A stretch of 64,000 nucleotides of DNA from contig DATBHB010000124.1 in the NCBI GenBank assembly GCA_036557705.1, positions 1 through 64,000 on the forward strand, written 5' to 3'. This DNA comes from VAZQ01 sp036557705. GTDB lineage: Bacteria > Pseudomonadota > Alphaproteobacteria > Rhizobiales > Xanthobacteraceae. A program made the translations under genes and the position numbers. Below are positions 62,400 through 64,000 of the stretch, in pieces. The notes under the pieces were generated by a model. That model searched no databases. It was not told where the DNA came from and was given only the letters and a program-made list of their open reading frames with translations. Each line of letters starts with the position of its first letter. Position 1 is the stretch's first letter.

Positions 62400-63644
62400 T
62401 CATTTCTGCTTTGCCGCGTTCTCGCGCGTGCCGTACAGAAACGTGATGTTGATTCGGCGGTTGAGGTAACCTTCCTTGAAGGCGATCTGATCGGTTTCGT
62501 GGAACAGATCGGAATCGAAGATGACGGCCCGGTTGGCCCGATGCGGAACGGTGACCGAGCGCGCGTTTTCGCGCGTGAGAAAATCCCGGATGGCCTGCCC
62601 GGCATTTGGATTGTTGTATTGCGTCAACTCCCAATCCAGCGGCGCCGGCTTGTCCCAAATTATCATCCCGCCGCTTTGGGGATCGAGATTGGCCTCGTCG
62701 GGAGTAATATAGAAATTGACGTTCACTGCCGAAAAGTCCGCGTGGACATTGATGCCGCGGAGCCGGCTGTCATATTTGAATCCCCACCAGCGCAGGAGCG
62801 GAGCGTCGCCGATGATCTCGGGATAGGTGCTGCGCAGCTCGTTGCCGATTTGCGCCAGCAGCGGGCAGGCGAAGCCGTGCTCGGGCATCGCTCCAAGATA
62901 GCCATTCGGGTACGACTTCTGCCAGACGGTCGAGCGCCAGCAGTATTGCCGAAGTTTCTCCAGGGCTTCCTGCGTGAGCAGGTTGTCGATCACCGCGATC
63001 TGCGGCCGGCTCGCCTGCCAGCCCGCCGCGATTTCGCCTCCGGAACTGTCGGGATTCACCGCGAGTCCGTTCACCCGGCCGCCCTCTTCGAGATGAAAAC
63101 GCCCAGGCGCGGCATCGCCCAGCGATCTGCGGTATTCAGTTTGCTCCGCATCGTGCTGCGCCCTGTGCGGCGGGATTGGCTCGGTAGCCCGGCCCAAATT
63201 TTGCGGGGCGCCTGCCGCGAGTTCAGCGTGGCGCCGGAACAAAGGGATGCTCTCCTCAAAACGGCCGTTGTCGACAACAACGAGGGCGAGGTTTTTCAAC
63301 GCATCGGCCATATCTGGCTGGAGCGCCAGCGCCCGCCGATAGCAAGCCTCCGCTTCCGCGAGCTTGCCTTGCTCGAACAGGACGTTGCCGAGGTTGCTGT
63401 GCCCCGGGGGATAATCCGGCGCGACCGCGACCGTTCGCCGGAAGGCCGCCAGGGCCTCGCCCTCCCTGCCCTGCCCCTTGAGCGCGATGCCGAGCGCATT
63501 GTTGACGCCGGGATGAGCCGGAAAGCCCTGCAAGACGGTGCGATAAAGCCGTTCTGCGTCGCCGAGCCGGCCGGCCTGATGGCACCCCATTGCCTGCTGC
63601 AGCACGGCTTCGAGATCGGCGGTCTGCGGCGCGACTGAAACCAT
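62400..63644 (-). CDS. TPR protein with 2-oxoglutarate/Fe(II) oxygenase-like domain
   Basis: A 414-residue protein. Three TPR units occupy about 8-135 (AMGCHQAGRLGDAERLYRTV, ALGIALKGQGREGEALAAF, NLGNVLFEQGKLAEAEACYRRAL). The C-terminal half (about 205-414) resembles prolyl-hydroxylase-type oxygenases: INVHADFSAVNVNFYITP supplies H-x-D and FDSDLFHETDQ the distal His, followed by an Arg-bearing strand (RRINITFLYG) for 2-oxoglutarate. The start ATG at 63644 lies 8 bases after a G run; a GTG 27 bases upstream is possible. The likely activity is hydroxylation of a protein or glycan partner bound by the TPRs; the partner is unknown. Confidence 0.78.
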   Translation of the reverse strand: MVSVAPQTADLEAVLQQAMGCHQAGRLGDAERLYRTVLQGFPAHPGVNNALGIALKGQGREGEALAAFRRTVAVAPDYPPGHSNLGNVLFEQGKLAEAEACYRRALALQPDMADALKNLALVVVDNGRFEESIPLFRRHAELAAGAPQNLGRATEPIPPHRAQHDAEQTEYRRSLGDAAPGRFHLEEGGRVNGLAVNPDSSGGEIAAGWQASRPQIAVIDNLLTQEALEKLRQYCWRSTVWQKSYPNGYLGAMPEHGFACPLLAQIGNELRSTYPEIIGDAPLLRWWGFKYDSRLRGINVHADFSAVNVNFYITPDEANLDPQSGGMIIWDKPAPLDWELTQYNNPNAGQAIRDFLTRENARSVTVPHRANRAVIFDSDLFHETDQIAFKEGYLNRRINITFLYGTRENAAKQK

Positions 63645-63840
63645 GGGCAACACCCCCCGTTGCGAACCCACCCGAATGATACCGTTTCCGGCCTGGATAG
63701 AACCGCCGGGCGATGGCGCGATTGAGGCAGGGTTTTGCAGTCGGGCGAGCGTCGGACTATATGCGTGCGGTCGCCAGACCTTCGTTCTGCGGAAGGCGCG
63801 CCCTCATCCGGGCGCGAGCGTAGCGAGCCTCAAGCGAGGC

Positions 63841-63863
63841 GCGCCGTCTCAACGAGACGGCGC
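63841..63863. terminator. perfect hairpin just upstream of tRNA-Thr
   Basis: GCGCCGTCTC at 63841-63850 pairs fully with GAGACGGCGC at 63854-63863 around an AAC loop; the next outer pair also matches. No T-run follows, so it may be a terminator without a U tract, a processing element or part of another palindromic repeat. It ends 3 bases before the tRNA. Confidence 0.45.
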
Positions 63864-63866
63864 GGC

Positions 63867-63941
63867 GCCGGATTAGCTCAGTGGTAGAGCAGCGGTTTTG
63901 TAAACCGTTGGTCGGGAGTTCAAATCTCTCATCCGGCACCA
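63867..63941 (+). tRNA. tRNA-Thr (anticodon UGU)
   Basis: A 75-base cloverleaf. The acceptor GCCGGAT pairs with ATCCGGC. The D-arm is GCTC-AGTGGTA-GAGC. The anticodon stem GCGGT/ACCGT encloses the loop TTTGTAA, giving anticodon TGT, which reads ACA threonine codons. The T-arm is GGGAG-TTCAAAT-CTCTC. The discriminator is A and CCA is encoded. The remaining bases to 64000 show nothing further. Confidence 0.96.
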
Positions 63942-64000
63942 ACAGACCCTGATCTATCGGCTTTTCGCGTAGCGCAGCAAGCCAATCCGCCTCCCTGCGC

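Noticed and set aside
63867..63941. tRNA-Thr as the attachment site of an integrated element
   Set aside because: No integrase, no duplicated tRNA 3' end and no phage-type genes occur in the window; the right side ends only 59 bases later, so nothing supports it.

Overview
The window reads as chromosomal DNA of a high-GC alphaproteobacterium of the order Hyphomicrobiales, most like Bradyrhizobium and its relatives. The reasons are the block AsmA-like protein / thiol peroxidase / M23 peptidase / prfB / PBP1A / amidase / RNase E, the alphaproteobacterial RNase E with a long insertion near its N-terminus, an HpnN-like hopanoid-associated transporter, TctC/Bug-type solute receptors, and several families of long double-hairpin intergenic repeats. 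This placement is inferred from gene content; no database was searched. I see no phage, insertion sequence, integrase, CRISPR array or rRNA, and no recognisable transcriptional regulator. One tRNA-Thr(UGU) lies at the right edge.

0-20 kb: an accessory stretch rich in exported enzymes. It holds a YciI-like protein, an alpha/beta hydrolase, a secreted protein of unknown function, a signal-peptide acetamidase/formamidase, a small Cys-rich exported protein, the HpnN-like RND transporter, an acyl-CoA desaturase, a secreted DUF6282-like metal hydrolase followed by an RND drug-efflux pair and a secreted alpha/beta hydrolase, a Tat-exported amidohydrolase, a phosphodiesterase of the alkaline phosphatase superfamily and a secreted cupin. 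Repeats are densest here.

20-34 kb: a metal-homeostasis island and the most interesting part of the window. Two DUF2946-like paralogs flank it, each with an H-x-H and a CPxCAxxH motif. Between them lie a CzcB/CzcA-type heavy-metal efflux pair, a TonB-ExbD-ExbB energiser, an Omp25/31-like barrel, and a TonB-dependent receptor fused to a second small beta-barrel. A ZIP-family zinc transporter lies just outside. Related 15-bp sites resembling TGTTATARTGTCRCA, close to the Zur box type, lie upstream of both DUF2946 genes and of exbB. This suggests one metal-responsive regulon; zinc is favoured and copper is the alternative.

34-44 kb: a periplasmic metallo-beta-lactamase-fold protein, a secreted heme-c/beta-propeller protein, and a plus-strand series of double cupin, Rieske ferredoxin, amidohydrolase, TctC-like receptor, cysteine-synthase-like PLP enzyme and 3-mercaptopyruvate sulfurtransferase. 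The last genes overlap or nearly touch. It looks like a small uptake and catabolic unit ending in carbon-sulfur chemistry; its substrate is unknown.

43.6-60.3 kb: the conserved core block. It contains prfB with its classical +1 programmed frameshift, the cell-wall genes mrcA and amiC divergent from rne, and an aldolase/short-chain dehydrogenase one base after rne. It is almost free of repeats. 60.3-64 kb: a second TctC-like receptor whose start region lies inside a repeat, a small secreted protein, a TPR/2-oxoglutarate oxygenase-like protein and tRNA-Thr.

Three sequence-unrelated repeat families share one layout of two hairpins with complementary outer ends. Several copies supply stop codons, a Shine-Dalgarno sequence or a start codon to the neighbouring gene.
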